From the NCBI GenBank assembly GCA_020796225.1, contig CM036767.1, positions 10,775,927-10,839,926 on the forward strand: 64,000 nucleotides of DNA, given 5' to 3'. The notes under the pieces are model-generated. The model had not been told where the DNA came from. It saw only the letters and a list, made by a program, of their open reading frames with translations, and searched no databases. Shown piece by piece: positions 25,496 through 36,194 of the stretch. This DNA comes from Arion vulgaris (lineage: Eukaryota > Mollusca > Gastropoda > Stylommatophora > Arionidae). Positions within the stretch are counted from its first letter, which is position 1; each line of letters opens with the position of its first letter. The position numbers and the translations under genes are program-made.

Positions 25496-26339
25496 AATAC
25501 TCCGCTCTCCATTGTCGAGATGGCAAAAAGTATCATTGCCAAAGTCGTTAATTTTCATAATGATCCCATCTAGTTTCCTGTTTGGAAAAAAATTTTTTCT
25601 TAGTTCAAACTTTCTTCTTCCTGCTTGGTCTCTGGGAAATTTTATTCCCCTTTTTTTCTTTCAGTGGGTTTTCATTAAAAGGGGGGTCATTTTATTGATA
25701 AACTTTTAATAAAACCCTATACATTTATCTTTTTATTGAATTTCATCTTTTGTTCTCCTCAGTATGTCCAAATTATTTTTGATACAATTGCCAGTTTTTT
25801 TTCTATGCCTCTGTATCCCGATTTCATTTTTGTATGCCTGTCCCCTATGAAATTCCTATAAACTGGGGAAAATTATCCATTCTCAGAAACCCTTAAAAAC
25901 CAACAATCTAAAAGGTTAACTCCAAAAACCAGCAGATGTGCGGGAAAATTTATTCAGATACAATCTACAAGCAAAAATCTCCCCCAAACAAAAATTTGGG
26001 TCCAAAAATAAAGAGACATCGAAAAAACCATATACAAAAGCCCCAACATCCGTTCCATAAATCTCTTCTTACCGTGCCGTAAACCTTAGGCAAAAAAAAC
26101 GATATGGGGTTTGAAAAAAGAAAATTTTGGGTTAAGGGATTAGAAAGTAAAAAGGGGCTCAAAGCAAAAATTTAAATTTTTCCCATAATAAAAATAAAAC
26201 GGAAAGAACGTAATGGGCACAGGTCTCACAGCCAAAACCCCGGTGACGATGAGCTATTCATCGTTTTTTATTTAATGTTTAATAAATTTTTGACACTTTT
26301 CAATAATAAGTCTTGTTTCTAATCCCCTGTCCCTGAAAC

Positions 26340-26475
26340 GTCATGGAAGGTTCAGTTTTTTATCCTGTCCAGGTGTTTGCATCTGTGGTTAGTCATTGAT
26401 GTCCAGGATATCTGTGATATTTTCTATCCATCTGGGTTTTTGGTCTTCCTCCCTCCGGATCTAGTTTTATAAGCA
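26340..26475 (-). mobile_element. LINE LN-I 3' end, second blurred copy
   Basis: TTGATGTCCAGGATATCTG, TCTATCCATCTGGGTTTTTG and GTCTTCC match 22825-22880. The minus strand reads R.TKT.MD..IS.ILDI.D. Confidence 0.5.
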
Positions 26476-26994
26476 CAAAGGGTGGTTTGATCGGTTTAAA
26501 TTTTTATTAGGGGCAAACCATTTTTTTGTTTCTAATATTTTGTATCTGGTGTGATTGACATTTTGATTTATCATTTCTCAATCTATCCCCTTTTTAAAAT
26601 TCCGTTTCTTAAAGGGGTTTATTTATGTTGGGGTCTTTTTTTTCTTGGATTTTTTTGGGGGCCATTTTGCATTGGTAACAGAAAAATCGGGTAAGTGGAA
26701 CAGGCTAACTTCATATCATCATTTTCAACTAAGCACTTTTTTTTGGGTACAAATCATATAGATTTTTTTAAACTCCCCGTTCTACGTTTGGGACGGTTTT
26801 AAGATTGGGGTCAATAAAAAACAGTACAACAGGTAAAAAGGTGGCTTAATCCGGGCGAACTGGTAGTCAGTCCTGGCACTGTTGGAATTTGCAAAAGAAA
26901 ATCGGGCACCCTTGACATGTCAGTGCGAAGATTTTTAAAAATGAAACTGAACTTTGCCTCTGACTGTCACTCTTTAAAAAATGGGAAGACAAAA

Positions 26995-27335
26995 GGGTTT
27001 AGGGGTTTGTTGAAGAGTCATCATCATCTTGCCATGCTGGCTGGCGGGAAATCACTGTCCTGGGTTTTTATCATCTCAGATGTTGACTCTCCCTTCAGAA
27101 TCAGGCTGTCTAAAATTTTCTCTTTGTTTTCCTCTGTCTCTCTCCCTTTTATTTTCAGTTTTTCAATGTTTCAAATCCATTCTCATCCCCTGTCAAAAAT
27201 GACAACTGCCTCTTTTTTTTGCTAATAAAATTTCCTTGTTTTGGTCTCATTCAACATATCCCATTCAATTCTAGGAGTTCATGGGCTCCTCATTATTCTT
27301 AAAACCCATCTCTGTGCCTCCCGGTTTTTTCCCTT
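26995..27335 (-). mobile_element. LINE LN-F RT C-terminal fragment, blurred
   Basis: It aligns with 37320-37685: TCATCATCAT, GGTTTTTATCATCTCAGATG, TTGACTCT, ATGACAACTGCCTCTTT, GGTCTCATTCAACATATCC and CTCATTATTCTT. The tail end is at the low coordinate. Confidence 0.6.
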
Positions 27336-28699
27336 TTTTTTGACAAAAAAAAATTAAAATTTTAGGAAAAAAATTAAGAGATGGACAAAGAACAGGTTGG
27401 GAAAAACTACCCTCCCGACAAGAATATGATGTTTCAAACCGTTCATCGTCTTCACCCAGGGCAAGGGATAAATTAATCATTAAATTTGGGTAAAATATCA
27501 TTTGAACTCTTTGAACTATTTTTGTTTATAAAACCGGAAATAATATTGAAGCTAGGAATCATGTTTTTTAATCTAATGTTGGTTGGGGTTGAATATTATT
27601 TTTATGGCGGCCGAAAAAAAAAAGTTTAAAAGAATATTATATCTGACATCAAACATCTCAAAATACAGTTTTTTTTAAAATTTATTACGAACAACAATGT
27701 TATCAATTTTTTTTTATTTTGCTTTTTAACTGAGGCATAGTAAAGGGCCCAATGACCTCTAAAGATTTGGGATAAAACTTTCTTTCAGTTTTATCAGTGT
27801 CCCCGTCATTCAGGCGAACTTTATTTTGACTTCTGATGTAATTTTAGATCCCCAAAATAAAGGATCGTAAACAAGTAAAATTGCTCTGTACACACTAAAA
27901 TATTTTGGGCCCGGCTGGCCTCGAAACCTAAATTTGTAGTACATGACTATAAAAGCATCTATCAACCTTCGATCCCCTACCAACTGGTTAAATTTTTGTC
28001 ATTACCAATTAACTTTCTCATTCAATAAAGAATCTTGTAAAAAAATATAATGTGCATGCAAAACAAAAAATGGGAAAATTTTCAAACCTGTGAGAAAGTC
28101 AAATACGCATGTCCATAACATCAAAAAGTCTACCTTCATTATAAAAGGGGGTTTCTGTTTAACCCCTTTAAAGGGCATCATAAACCTCCCAAAAAGCCTA
28201 TTAAATATATGTTTTTTTTGTTTGTCTTTATATTAAACCGCTTTTGAGATGACCCTCTCTGATCTGAATAAACTAAAATTTAATATGCACAAAAATTCTT
28301 AAAGAATTTTCCTCTTTCCGAGAAATGGATGTAGAAGCGTCCATCAAATAAGTATAAGTTTCCCTTTTTGACATGGTTTATACAGCAGTAATATAGTTGG
28401 ATTACCCTTTCTCAACCCAAATTTTTGAAATAACCAAATTTAAAAGATGAACAATCAACTTAAAAAATCTGGATAAACTGACAATCCTATAAATTCAAAA
28501 CAAGTGTTTTAGTTTTCAAAAGAAAAAAAAAATTTTAAATAAAAGCAAAAAAAAGAACTATCATTTTGGGCATGAAACCCTTTTAATGAAAAAACAGATA
28601 AATAAATACACAAAAAAAAGACAAGCAAAATCAATCATGACTAGAAGAAAAAATTAAATGATATTTATTTACTTCTATAACTTTAGATCAGACTTTCTT

Positions 28700-29540
28700 C
28701 TACCGTATGACATTAATGAAATATTCCCCTGTTTTTCCCCACCTGTAAGCTAAAGACTGGGAAGTAAAACCTTTTATAAAAAACCCCTTTTGTTTGGGCA
28801 ACGTTATTGGGGCTGGGGAGTAAATCTTGACCACAAATCCCTGTTGGAAGGGATGGCGAAGAAAAAGATCTGGAAAAGTTTTTCTTCTTCCAGGATCTCT
28901 GGTCATGCGTTATTTTCTTGGACCTCTGGACGTGCTTAGGGCTTCAGGTTTATCAAAATTTTTTTTCAAATCGACTGGGTTGGCCATTTCTTTCGCTCAC
29001 CAGGAAGGGCAGTCTTGCGGATATGCTCTTTCTGTTCCCCTGCTGACACTGGGGGGTGTTTAAAAATTCCCGTCTATATAAGTGTTTGTTGAGTCTGCAG
29101 TGCCTGCGTAGTGAAAAAAAAATGCCTGGGCTGTTCCTTAGGTCTTTGGGGGGCTTTCCCTAATCAAACCCGTTTTGTCTTCCAGTCTCTTAGATTTTCT
29201 CTGTATGGTTTAACCTCTTGAAAAGACAAGGGGTTTAAAATTTCTTTGGGCCTGCCCCCTTAAACTAAACTCAGCACTCTCATTGCCTGCAATGCCACAG
29301 TGGGTGGAATCCACTCAATGTTTCTGCCCAAAGCTGAGCAAGTTCTCTTTTAGGTTTTTTACTTCTGTCTGGTTTTCCCCAGGACATACTGGTGATCTTG
29401 AAATACCATCTTGCCTCAGGTTTTTGGGTTATTCTTCTGTGCTGCCATCAGAATTTGTTGAACATTGCTCCTTGGCAGATGGAAGGTGATGAAGAAGTTT
29501 GCAGAGCCTTTGATAATATAACTGGGACAGGAAAATCTCT
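28700..29540 (-). mobile_element. LINE LN-C RNase H and C-terminal region, blurred
   Basis: The minus strand contains LHHLPSAKEQCSTNSDGSTEE near 29430-29500, then a HCGIAGNESA-type RNase H motif near 29290-29340. After that it matches 35590-35945 (TCTTCCAGTCTCTTAGATTTTCTCTGTATG region). It is the longest copy of this LINE in the window. Confidence 0.55.
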
Positions 29541-29639
29541 GTGGCTAAAAAAAAAAAACCTTTTCTTGTGTAATTTTGGGGTTTTTTTGGAATGCCCTTC
29601 TGTTCACAAGTGCATTTTCCAGAGATCAATAAGATTGTT

Positions 29640-29745
29640 CGAAGCTGCAGAGTTCCCTTTTTCAATTCTCGACAGGTCGTGATTATTTCTGCTGAAGGGG
29701 CCGGACATGTGGGGTAAACCCCGTAGGGGAAATCAATCTTTAGCC
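29640..29745 (+). repeat. Possible SX repeat fragment
   Basis: CGACAGGTCGTGATTATTTC, TGCTGAAGGGGCCGG, GGGTAAACCCCGTAGGG and AATCAATCTT resemble the SX end at 21960-22020. Confidence 0.3.
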
Positions 29746-31739
29746 CCGCTGCCTTGCAGGTCGACTGGGGACACAAAGGCTGACAGAGGCAAACCCCTAA
29801 AGCTTGTGAAACCCGGGCACATGGAAGGGTCAAAACTCAAATCGCTGAAATGGACAAACACACCCATACTAAGACTATGAAACGATTTCCACATGAATGA
29901 ATTTTGGGGAAAACTTCTCATCTGGACGTCTAAAAAGAAAAGAAACTTTTTGCAAATTTAGAACCAGGATAGTTTGGGCTTCCTTCCCTTAACTAATGGG
30001 ACAAACCTCTGCCCCCCCAAAACTTAGGCTGGTTATGTTTCAGTATCAACGTGCAATCTTTATATCCTGGGTGGGTAAAGATGCAAAAATTCACTCTTGT
30101 TTAAAGTGCGCTCTATAGCATGATATGAAATCAAGACCGGTTATTATTAAGGCAGTGGATAATTTAAAACAAAATCAAAATCAGAATACATTCATCTTTG
30201 TCCCAGGTCATTCTGGGGTGAAAGGCTGAGAGGCGGGTGCACCCGGTGATAATCTGCTATCAGAATGGCCTTCTATGGACAAACAACATAATCAATGTTC
30301 TAAGAAAAAATACGCTCTGAAATTTCAATGAAAATAAATATTCTTTTTCTTGGTTAAACTATGCCCAAAACCAAATTTTTGGGGCAAAAGATGGGAAAAC
30401 CATAGGAAAACCCTAGTAGATCTATAAACCGGCACAAAATGGGAGATGTTAAATCTAAACCCCAAAAAAAACATCTTGCAGGGCAAATTATGGACATGTC
30501 CCAAAGTGCATTTTAAGAGACCAAATAAACAATCTTAATTTTAAAACTACTATTATAAATTTACAAGAACTATTTTAATTTTTTCTGTAAAGTTCTGAAC
30601 CTTTCATGTTTTACTGTAAGATCCCCTTTTAAGGATTCCTCCATGTTTTTTTTTTTGGCCATATACGGGTGGTAAAAGAATGCTGCCAGAACTTGATCAT
30701 TGGATGACCCCAGACAGGATGGAAAGTCACAGTAGTAGGGCAGGGTATGGAAAAAACCGTTGCCAAAAGAAAGATGAATATTTAATTTATTTAAAAAATT
30801 TCTTCTAAAAAAAAACCCCGAGATAATAAAAAACAAGTTGCATGAATTTTTATGATTACCACGACATCATAATCCTTTGGGTTTCTTTTTATTTCTTTTC
30901 ATATTTAAAGGTCGTTGTGTTCAATTCTGGAATTTCTAATTTAAAAGGAAAAACATTTTCTTTACTCGTATGGTTCTGAAAGGAAAAACCCAAAATTTAA
31001 CTTTCAAATAACAAAAGTGATGTAATAATCTTGCCCCCTATATATAAGTGAAACCATGAGTTTTTGCTTTAACCGTTTGAAAACATATTTCAGTCTTCTT
31101 CTCTTCACTATTTTTTTATAGAAGTGTGGGGAGGGGGGATAGTGATCTTGTGTTTGTTTTAATCACTTTGTAAGCTGATATTCTTTTCTAAGGCTGTGTG
31201 ATGCCTTGCCCCTCTTTTGTGGGTCTTCCTCTTGCTTTGTACTCATTATACTTTTTTTTTGGCTCTCTGTTAGGCGTACCCGGGCATTCTTTCAGGGGTC
31301 AAATCCTTTAAACTTTGTTCTTTATTTCATATGTTTCCCGTCTTCTTCTAATTTTTTTATTTCTAATTTTTTCTCTTGTTGTACCCTTGTATAGGGGAAA
31401 AACCCTTTTTTTGGGTTTTTCAAAATATTTACCTGGGACACAAAAAAGTCTTTCGCTTTGTCCCAAAAGTCTGGAATATCACTGCAAAATTTTACCTTCA
31501 ATGTTAGAACTCATGGATCAAAAACCTGGGAAAAATATAAACAAACTTCATCCCCTTTATTCATTTTCCCCTACCAACAAAAAAACAGAAATAATTCCCC
31601 CAAACTATGTTTTTTAAAGATTTACAAGTTTTTTCTCAGTTTTCCCTCAAGTTCTCTTCACTCTTCTAAACAATTTCTATTCTAATCTAAACTTTTGAAA
31701 GAAGTTGAGATATTTTGATTTCTCTGGAAAAATGTTTTT

Positions 31740-32039
31740 CTTTTTTTCTCACACTTCCGGGTTGTTGCCCCGTTCGTAGTTTTCTTTTTTGTCTTGCGCT
31801 ATTCTGGTGGCTTTGTGATTGTTATCTTTTCTTTCCCGGTTCTGCTTTTCCCCTCAACCATTTTCCGTGGGCTTCCCCTTGCCTTCTTTCCCCATGTTCT
31901 GTTGTAGAAGACTGTATACTGTGGAGTTTGGATGCATTCTTATTAAGTGGCCAAACCACTTCATTCTTTGTTTATCTATGTAATTCAAGCACGGTTTTGT
32001 ACCAACTTTCTTTCTTATGCTGATGTTGGTGATTCTTTC
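31740..32039 (-). mobile_element. LINE LN-G 3' fragment ending at the 21-bp array
   Basis: On the minus strand it carries the same order as 42980-43190 (+): AGCATAAGAAAGAAAGTTGG, TTGAATTACAT, GAATGAAGTGGTTTGGCCAC, ACAACAGAACAT. The encoded stretch is NISIRK..GT.P then KWFGH. The part below about 31900 is blurred; the part above is clean. Confidence 0.65.
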
Positions 32040-32046
32040 TTTTCTT
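32011..32046. repeat. Left arm of a 36-bp inverted repeat around the array
   Basis: The arm starts TTTCTTATGCTGATGTTGGT. It is the reverse complement of 32441-32476 with one mismatch. Both arms are LN-G sequence, in opposite orientation. Confidence 0.9.
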
Positions 32047-32438
32047 GTGTTGTTGGTAACTTTTCTTGTGTTGTTGGTAACTTTTCTTGTGTTGTTGGTA
32101 ACTTTTCTTGTGTTGTTGGTAACTTTTCTTGTGTTGTTGGTAACTTTTCTTGTGTTGTTGGTAACTTTTCTTGTGTTGTTGGTAACTTTTCTGGTGTTGT
32201 TGGTAACTTTTCTTGTGTTGTTGGTAACTTTTCTTGTGTTGTTGGTAACTTTTCTTGTGTTGTTGGTAACTTTTCTGGTGTTGTTGGTAACTTTTCTTGT
32301 GTTGTTGGTAACTTTTCTGGTGTTGTTGGTAACTTTTCTTGTGTTGTTGGTAACTTTTCTTGTGTTGTTGGTAACTTTTCTTGTGTTGTTGGTAACTTTT
32401 CTTGTGTTGTTGGTAACTGTTCTTGTGTTGTTGGTAAC
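32040..32438. repeat. 19-copy 21-bp tandem array derived from a LINE
   Basis: The unit TTTTCTTGTGTTGTTGGTAAC (given here in two pieces of its 21 bases: TTTTCTTGTGTT + GTTGGTAAC) repeats exactly 19 times, 399 bp in all. Three units have CTGG for CTTG and the last has TGTTCT. Because the unit is seven codons long, several frames stay open. The minus-strand heptad LPTTQEK/LPTTPEK equals the PTTPEK codons of LINE LN-G at 42980, so the array grew from that LINE segment. Confidence 0.92.
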
Positions 32439-32440
32439 TT

Positions 32441-32476
32441 AAGAAAAGACAGAATCACCAACATCAGCATAAGAAA
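32441..32476. repeat. Right arm of the inverted repeat
   Basis: AAGAAAAGACAGAATCACCA then ACATCAGCATAAGAAA, LN-G in plus orientation. Homology to the LINE stops right after it. Confidence 0.9.
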
Positions 32477-32699
32477 TGATTAAAGAACCATAAAGAAGAC
32501 ATTTTAGTTCGGATGGTGGGGAAGGGAGGGGGAAGTGATTCCAGAAAGAAAGGATACCCTGAGGAACCACTGAAACATATTTTTACTGAGAGAAGCAATT
32601 TTACTCAGAGACAACAGGAGCTACACAACAAATGATGTGCTCTTCAGTTAAAATAAGAAAATGCCCATAACAAAATATATGTTATTAAGAGAAGTTATG

Positions 32700-33005
32700 G
32701 TAACTTCTTTTCTCTAATACTATTTTGCCTCACAGAGTCAGGATAAGAAGTGATTTCTAGAACGGGCTTTTGTGTGCGCTTCACAAAAGTATTTTTTTCC
32801 CCTCTGTTATCTCTGATGTCCATCTTTTGCTTTGTATCCACTGTGCATTGAGTCTGTTGGTAATCTGCTTATGTGGCCGAACTATTTAATTTGTTGTTTC
32901 TTGATGAAGTTTAGTACTGACTTTGTTCCTGATGTTTTTATTTCTAAACCGGTTACTTCTTGATACTCCCAGCATTCTTCAAGACACTTCATCTGCAATT
33001 GAAGC
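32700..33005 (-). mobile_element. LINE LN-H 3' end
   Basis: TTTTGCCTCACAGAGTCAGG, TTTTGTGTGCGCTTCACAAA, ATGTGGCCGAACTATTTAAT and TAAACCGGTTACTTCTTG match 55320-55610 and 57645-57950 in the same orientation. It is inactive. Confidence 0.7.
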
Positions 33006-33039
33006 ACCATAACAAAGTATATGACATAATGTCATACTA

Positions 33040-33412
33040 TCCTATGTATGTGGGTGTTTGTTGAAATGAGAGAGCAGACAGGTTTGCATCAACAGCATCG
33101 ATTGTTGGGGAGTTGAAGATGTACAAGGGGAATGTTCTTGGGTCTCTTCCTGACTGCCTGTTGGATGAGGAAACTAAAATAGATGTTGAATCGATCCTGC
33201 AATTTAAGCAGTTTGGAGTTACCTGTTGTACAAGTACAACTGGATGACTGGAGGACAGACCGCAATGAGGAGTGTGTTTAACCAGCAAGCCCCGGAAACA
33301 TCAGTATGCATACTTTTTTATATCTTTTGGGGGAAACTGAGCACCTATGGGTCTACCTGGAGTGCATTGACATCAGTTTAGTAACCAATAACCAATATGA
33401 CATAATGACTTG
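33040..33412 (+). mobile_element. LINE LN-A 3' end (RNase H tail)
   Basis: It translates with frameshifts to RADRFASTASIVGELKM, LLDEETKIDVESI, KQFGVT and then the shared 3' end ATCAGTTTAGTAACCAATAA. It is homologous to 48150-48487 and 43256-43640. The ADR.AS piece is the end of an RNase H domain. Confidence 0.75.
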
Positions 33413-33506
33413 AGTGTTCTCCTGAAAAATTATGAGAACAATAGAAGTTCTGTAATAAATTATCGCAAACTGAGCAGTATATGCTATTGATACGGCACTT
33501 GATTAC

Positions 33507-33599
33507 CTATCTAAATGAAAAGCTGCAATCTCGGCATTGTGTCTTTCATAATCCGTAAAATAGAAATGATCTGGCAACGTTTCTTGTTCTCTTCCGTAT
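33507..33599 (-). CDS. FAM20C: FAM20-like exon 5: helix with [13 protein letters not shown]
   Basis: This 93-nt exon has acceptor TGATATTTTAG and donor GATAG|GTAATC. Its first base completes an Arg codon left open by exon 4. It encodes [18 protein letters not shown] and then [13 protein letters not shown], one of the most conserved stretches in FAM20 proteins. The glutamate in NAEIAAF corresponds, from family knowledge, to the acidic residue that replaces the usual metal-binding position in this atypical kinase. It ends in phase 2, so at least one more exon is required further down the minus strand. That region turns into unpolished sequence about 1.6 kb on. Confidence 0.93.
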
Positions 33600-33670
33600 C
33601 TAAAATATCAAAAAGTAACAAAATATAACAAAACCTAAAACAATCCAAAACAAATGCTTCTTGTACTTAG

Positions 33671-33925
33671 CTTCTTCTTCTTCTTTGCGTTCGTTCTTTA
33701 CGACCAATTTTAATCACTTTTGTGATATGTTTGATCTTTGCCAAGAACGTGTATACGTTGCACATTGGTTTGGTAGGCCTCTAAACGCATAGACTTCTAC
33801 ACGTTTAGGACACATGCATCCGATTTCAGCCAAACCTCCTTAGTCGCCTCTTACGACATGCATGGCAGGTAACAGTGGTTCTATTCTTTACACCCCAAAT
33901 TTGGGCCCCGGTAACCACTCGGGTG
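33671..33925 (-). repeat. Core-domain SINE with 11-bp target duplication
   Basis: A full-looking 255-bp copy flanked by CTTGTACTTAG at 33660-33670 and 33926-33936. On the minus strand it runs from CCCGAGTGGTTACC through ACCCAAATTTGGGGTGT, the core GACATGC..TTACGACATGC (given as rc) and a 3' end GAACGCAAAGAAGAAGAAG. It sits in FAM20 intron 4 just upstream of exon 5. Confidence 0.88.
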
Positions 33926-34039
33926 CTTGTACTTAGTAATAGTTTTGAGTTATATTAACTTTTCCTCAATTTAGTATCGCAATTAACAGCAACACAATTT
34001 CAAAGATTATAATTAATCTCTTAGTTCGCATTTCTTCTT

Positions 34040-34378
34040 CTTCTTCTTTTGTCGTCACTCTGCTACCGGGTTGTTGCTCAGTGTCGTGGCTTTCTGTGTT
34101 TGTTTTGCGTTGCTCTGGTGGCTTAGGTGATTGTTATTTTTCTCTTTGCCATGCTCTATGCCATCTAACCTTTTTTTTTCATGGTCTTTCTCTCGCCTTC
34201 TTTCCTGATGTTCTGTTGTAGAAGACTCTGTATACTGTGGAGGCAGGATGCATTCTTATTTAGTGGCGAAACCACTTCATTTTGTGTTTCTCAATGTAAT
34301 TCAAGGCAAATTTCTTTCTTATGCTGATGCTGGTGACTCTGTCTTTTATTGTGCTGTTACCAAGAGTTCGGATTCAGC
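34040..34378 (-). mobile_element. LINE LN-G 3' end
   Basis: CTTTCCTGATGTTCTGTTGT, AGAAGACTCTGTATACTGTG, CGAAACCACTTCATTTTGTG and CTTATGCTGATGCTGGTGAC match 31880-32030. It contains TTATTGTGCTGTTACC where the 21-bp unit would start, present once only. Confidence 0.7.
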
Positions 34379-34389
34379 ATCACAATTAA

Positions 34390-34985
34390 TGACTGACAAA
34401 GGAAGACCCCACTTCAAGCGGTAGAATCATACACATGCTTAGGTATCAATGTAGAGAAAGAGGAAGGAAAAGATAGAGATGTCAGAATAAGAACACAGAA
34501 GGCAAGATGAGTTTTCAACGCACAAGGAAATTTGTGGCCTAAATAAATCAAATGTAGCACAGAAATTAAAATATTTAATTCCAATGTTAAAGCAGTTTTC
34601 AGTATGGGTCAGAATAATGGATATGAACAAATTGCAAACATTCATCAACTGGTGTCTGCACAGAATAGAGGGACTGAGATTCAAAGAGTCACAAATGAGC
34701 GGCTTATGGTGAGAACGAGACATATCCAAGTGAAACAAGAGGGGAAGAGAAGATGCCAGTGCTAGATAGGACACACATTGAGGAAGCCAGAATGGAATAT
34801 AACAAGAAGGACCCTTTTCTGGAACCCCTAGTGAAAGGACAAGCGAAAGAGAGGGTAGCTAGAAATAAATGGAGAAAGTAATTTGTTTGCGATTAACAAT
34901 ATACGGAAGAGCTGCAGGGAGTTTCAAGAGATAGTCAAAGATACGAAGACATGGCATGAGTTGGTATGAATCGGGCTTACATAGG

Positions 34986-34990
<5 letters not shown>
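34390..34990 (+). mobile_element. LINE LN-J RT C-terminal region
   Basis: With a few frameshifts, the plus strand reads ESYTCLGINVEKEEGKDRDV, RIRTQKAR.VFNA, LQTFINWCLHRIEGLRF, then IGHTLRKPEWNITRRTLFWN and a WHELV end. This is the thumb and C terminus of a non-LTR reverse transcriptase. The (GA) tract follows directly and may be its tail. Confidence 0.75.
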
Positions 34991-35024
<34 letters not shown>

Positions 35025-35030
35025 AAAGAA
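34991..35030. repeat. GA microsatellite
   Basis: About 15 GA units, then GAAAGAAAAGAAAGGAAG. Confidence 0.95.
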
Positions 35031-35340
35031 AGGAAGAAGTCGCTTGTGGCTAGGAATGTCAGAAAGCTTTCCTAAAAAAAGACTTGGTTCTGACATGTTC
35101 ACTGTCAAATTAAACTTAAAATGAAGTCAGCATAATATCAGTTACTATTTAATCCAACAACATTTCATCCAGAATCATACAAAACAATGAATAGATATTC
35201 ATTTCAATGTGTTCTCAGCAATAAGTTAGCTATTGTGAACTGATGTCCTGGTATTAACTACTAAATATAGAATCACTTCCCAATGGCATGCTCTCAGTTG
35301 TTATGGAAGCAACACGCAGCTAGTGGATATACATAGGGTG
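35031..35340. other. Unassigned intronic sequence
   Basis: FAM20 intron 4; no exon or repeat recognised. Confidence 0.3.
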
Positions 35341-35503
35341 CAGTGGCGGCTCGTGATCATTTTTGTTGGTGGGGCCAGACATTTTTTCGGATAAATCATA
35401 GTTTTTGGTTGCTATATTTTAATTTATAAAATAATAAATACACGTTATACATTATTTTTGGTGGGGCCCGGCCCCACTGGACCTTAATGACGAGCCGCCA
35501 CTG
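35341..35503. mobile_element. hAT-type MITE, 163 bp
   Basis: Perfect 14-bp terminal inverted repeats CAGTGGCGGCTCGT / ACGAGCCGCCACTG and a perfect 8-bp target duplication ATAGGGTG (35333-35340, 35504-35511). The 8-bp duplication and CAG...CTG ends are typical of hAT transposons. There is no coding capacity; the inner GTGGGGCC blocks extend the hairpin. Confidence 0.95.
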
Positions 35504-35584
35504 ATAGGGTGGTGTATAACAAACATTACCCAAACCGTCTACATTAATCTTAATTATTCTGTGATGATCTCTGGTCACGAGTTT

Positions 35585-35945
35585 CATTTACTGGGGACCA
35601 CAAACTTGGCAACCAACTTCAGGTCTGTCAGATTTTCCCAATGTTTAGTTTTCAGGTCGGCTTGGTGTGGCTACATGTTGCTTCTCAGCTCATTCAGAAG
35701 AGGATAGTCTGTAGGGCATGCTCTGGTGTCACCTGCTGACACTAGTAGAAAGCTGTTTGACTTATTCCTAGTCTATGGAAATGTCTGTTGAGTCTGCAGG
35801 GTCCATTAAGTAGGCGAAATATAATGACCTGGTCTGTTCTGCTTAGGTCTTTGATGAAGTCTTTTCCATAATCATATCCAGTGTTTGTCTTCCAGTCTAT
35901 AGCAGATTTTCTCTGTATGACAGTTTTGACCTCTTGAAAAGGAGC
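35585..35945 (-). mobile_element. LINE LN-C 3' end
   Basis: The minus strand gives FQEVKTVIQRKSAI, WKTNTGYDYGKDFIKDLS, RTDQVIIFRL and HFHRLGIS, the same protein as 61020-61200 (+). It is disrupted by stops. Confidence 0.75.
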
Positions 35946-36165
35946 ATATGTCCGAATGGATTAGAGCACTGGCTCCCTTTCGGGAGACTCGGGTTCAATC
36001 CCCGGTAAGAGCAAATCATTTTTCTGTCAGGGGATGAAGAAAAATCCTAACCTGAACAGTTTCGTGATGACTGTACTAGAGAATATGACCAATAAATTCC
36101 CAGACTCGTGTACCCTCTGTAATACACTGCCCTAGAAAGTGGTAACACAGGCAGTAACGACTTTT
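35946..36165 (+). repeat. tRNA-derived SINE
   Basis: The head reads TCCGAATGGATTAGAGCACTGG, an anticodon-like stem CTCCC..GGGAG and a B box GGGTTCAATCCCC at about 35991-36003. A 150-bp non-tRNA body follows. It cannot fold as a functional tRNA. Confidence 0.55.
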
Positions 36166-36194
36166 TTTCAAAGACAGTGGTTGGTAAATTTGGT

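Larger units (their letters stand above)
1640..31900. other. Large block of unpolished or corrupted sequence
   Basis: Across this block, runs of A, T, G and C of 4-9 bases are far more frequent than on either side. Known repeats found clean elsewhere in the window appear here with stretched homopolymers and many small deletions. ORFs are short and rich in Lys, Phe, Pro and Gly codons from homopolymers. This is what a raw or poorly covered long-read consensus looks like, not ancient mutation, because every repeat family is affected in the same way and the edges are sharp. Outside the repeats listed separately, nothing in it can be annotated reliably; the long gaps between listed items hold no exon that I can support. 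Confidence 0.7.

Noticed and set aside
32040..32438. CRISPR-like array
   Set aside because: Head-to-tail identical units without spacers, in an animal genome, derived from LINE codons.
31947..32483. Long repeat-protein ORFs across the 21-bp array on both strands
   Set aside because: The unit is a multiple of three without stops, so several frames are open automatically. The source is a LINE fragment and there are no gene signals.
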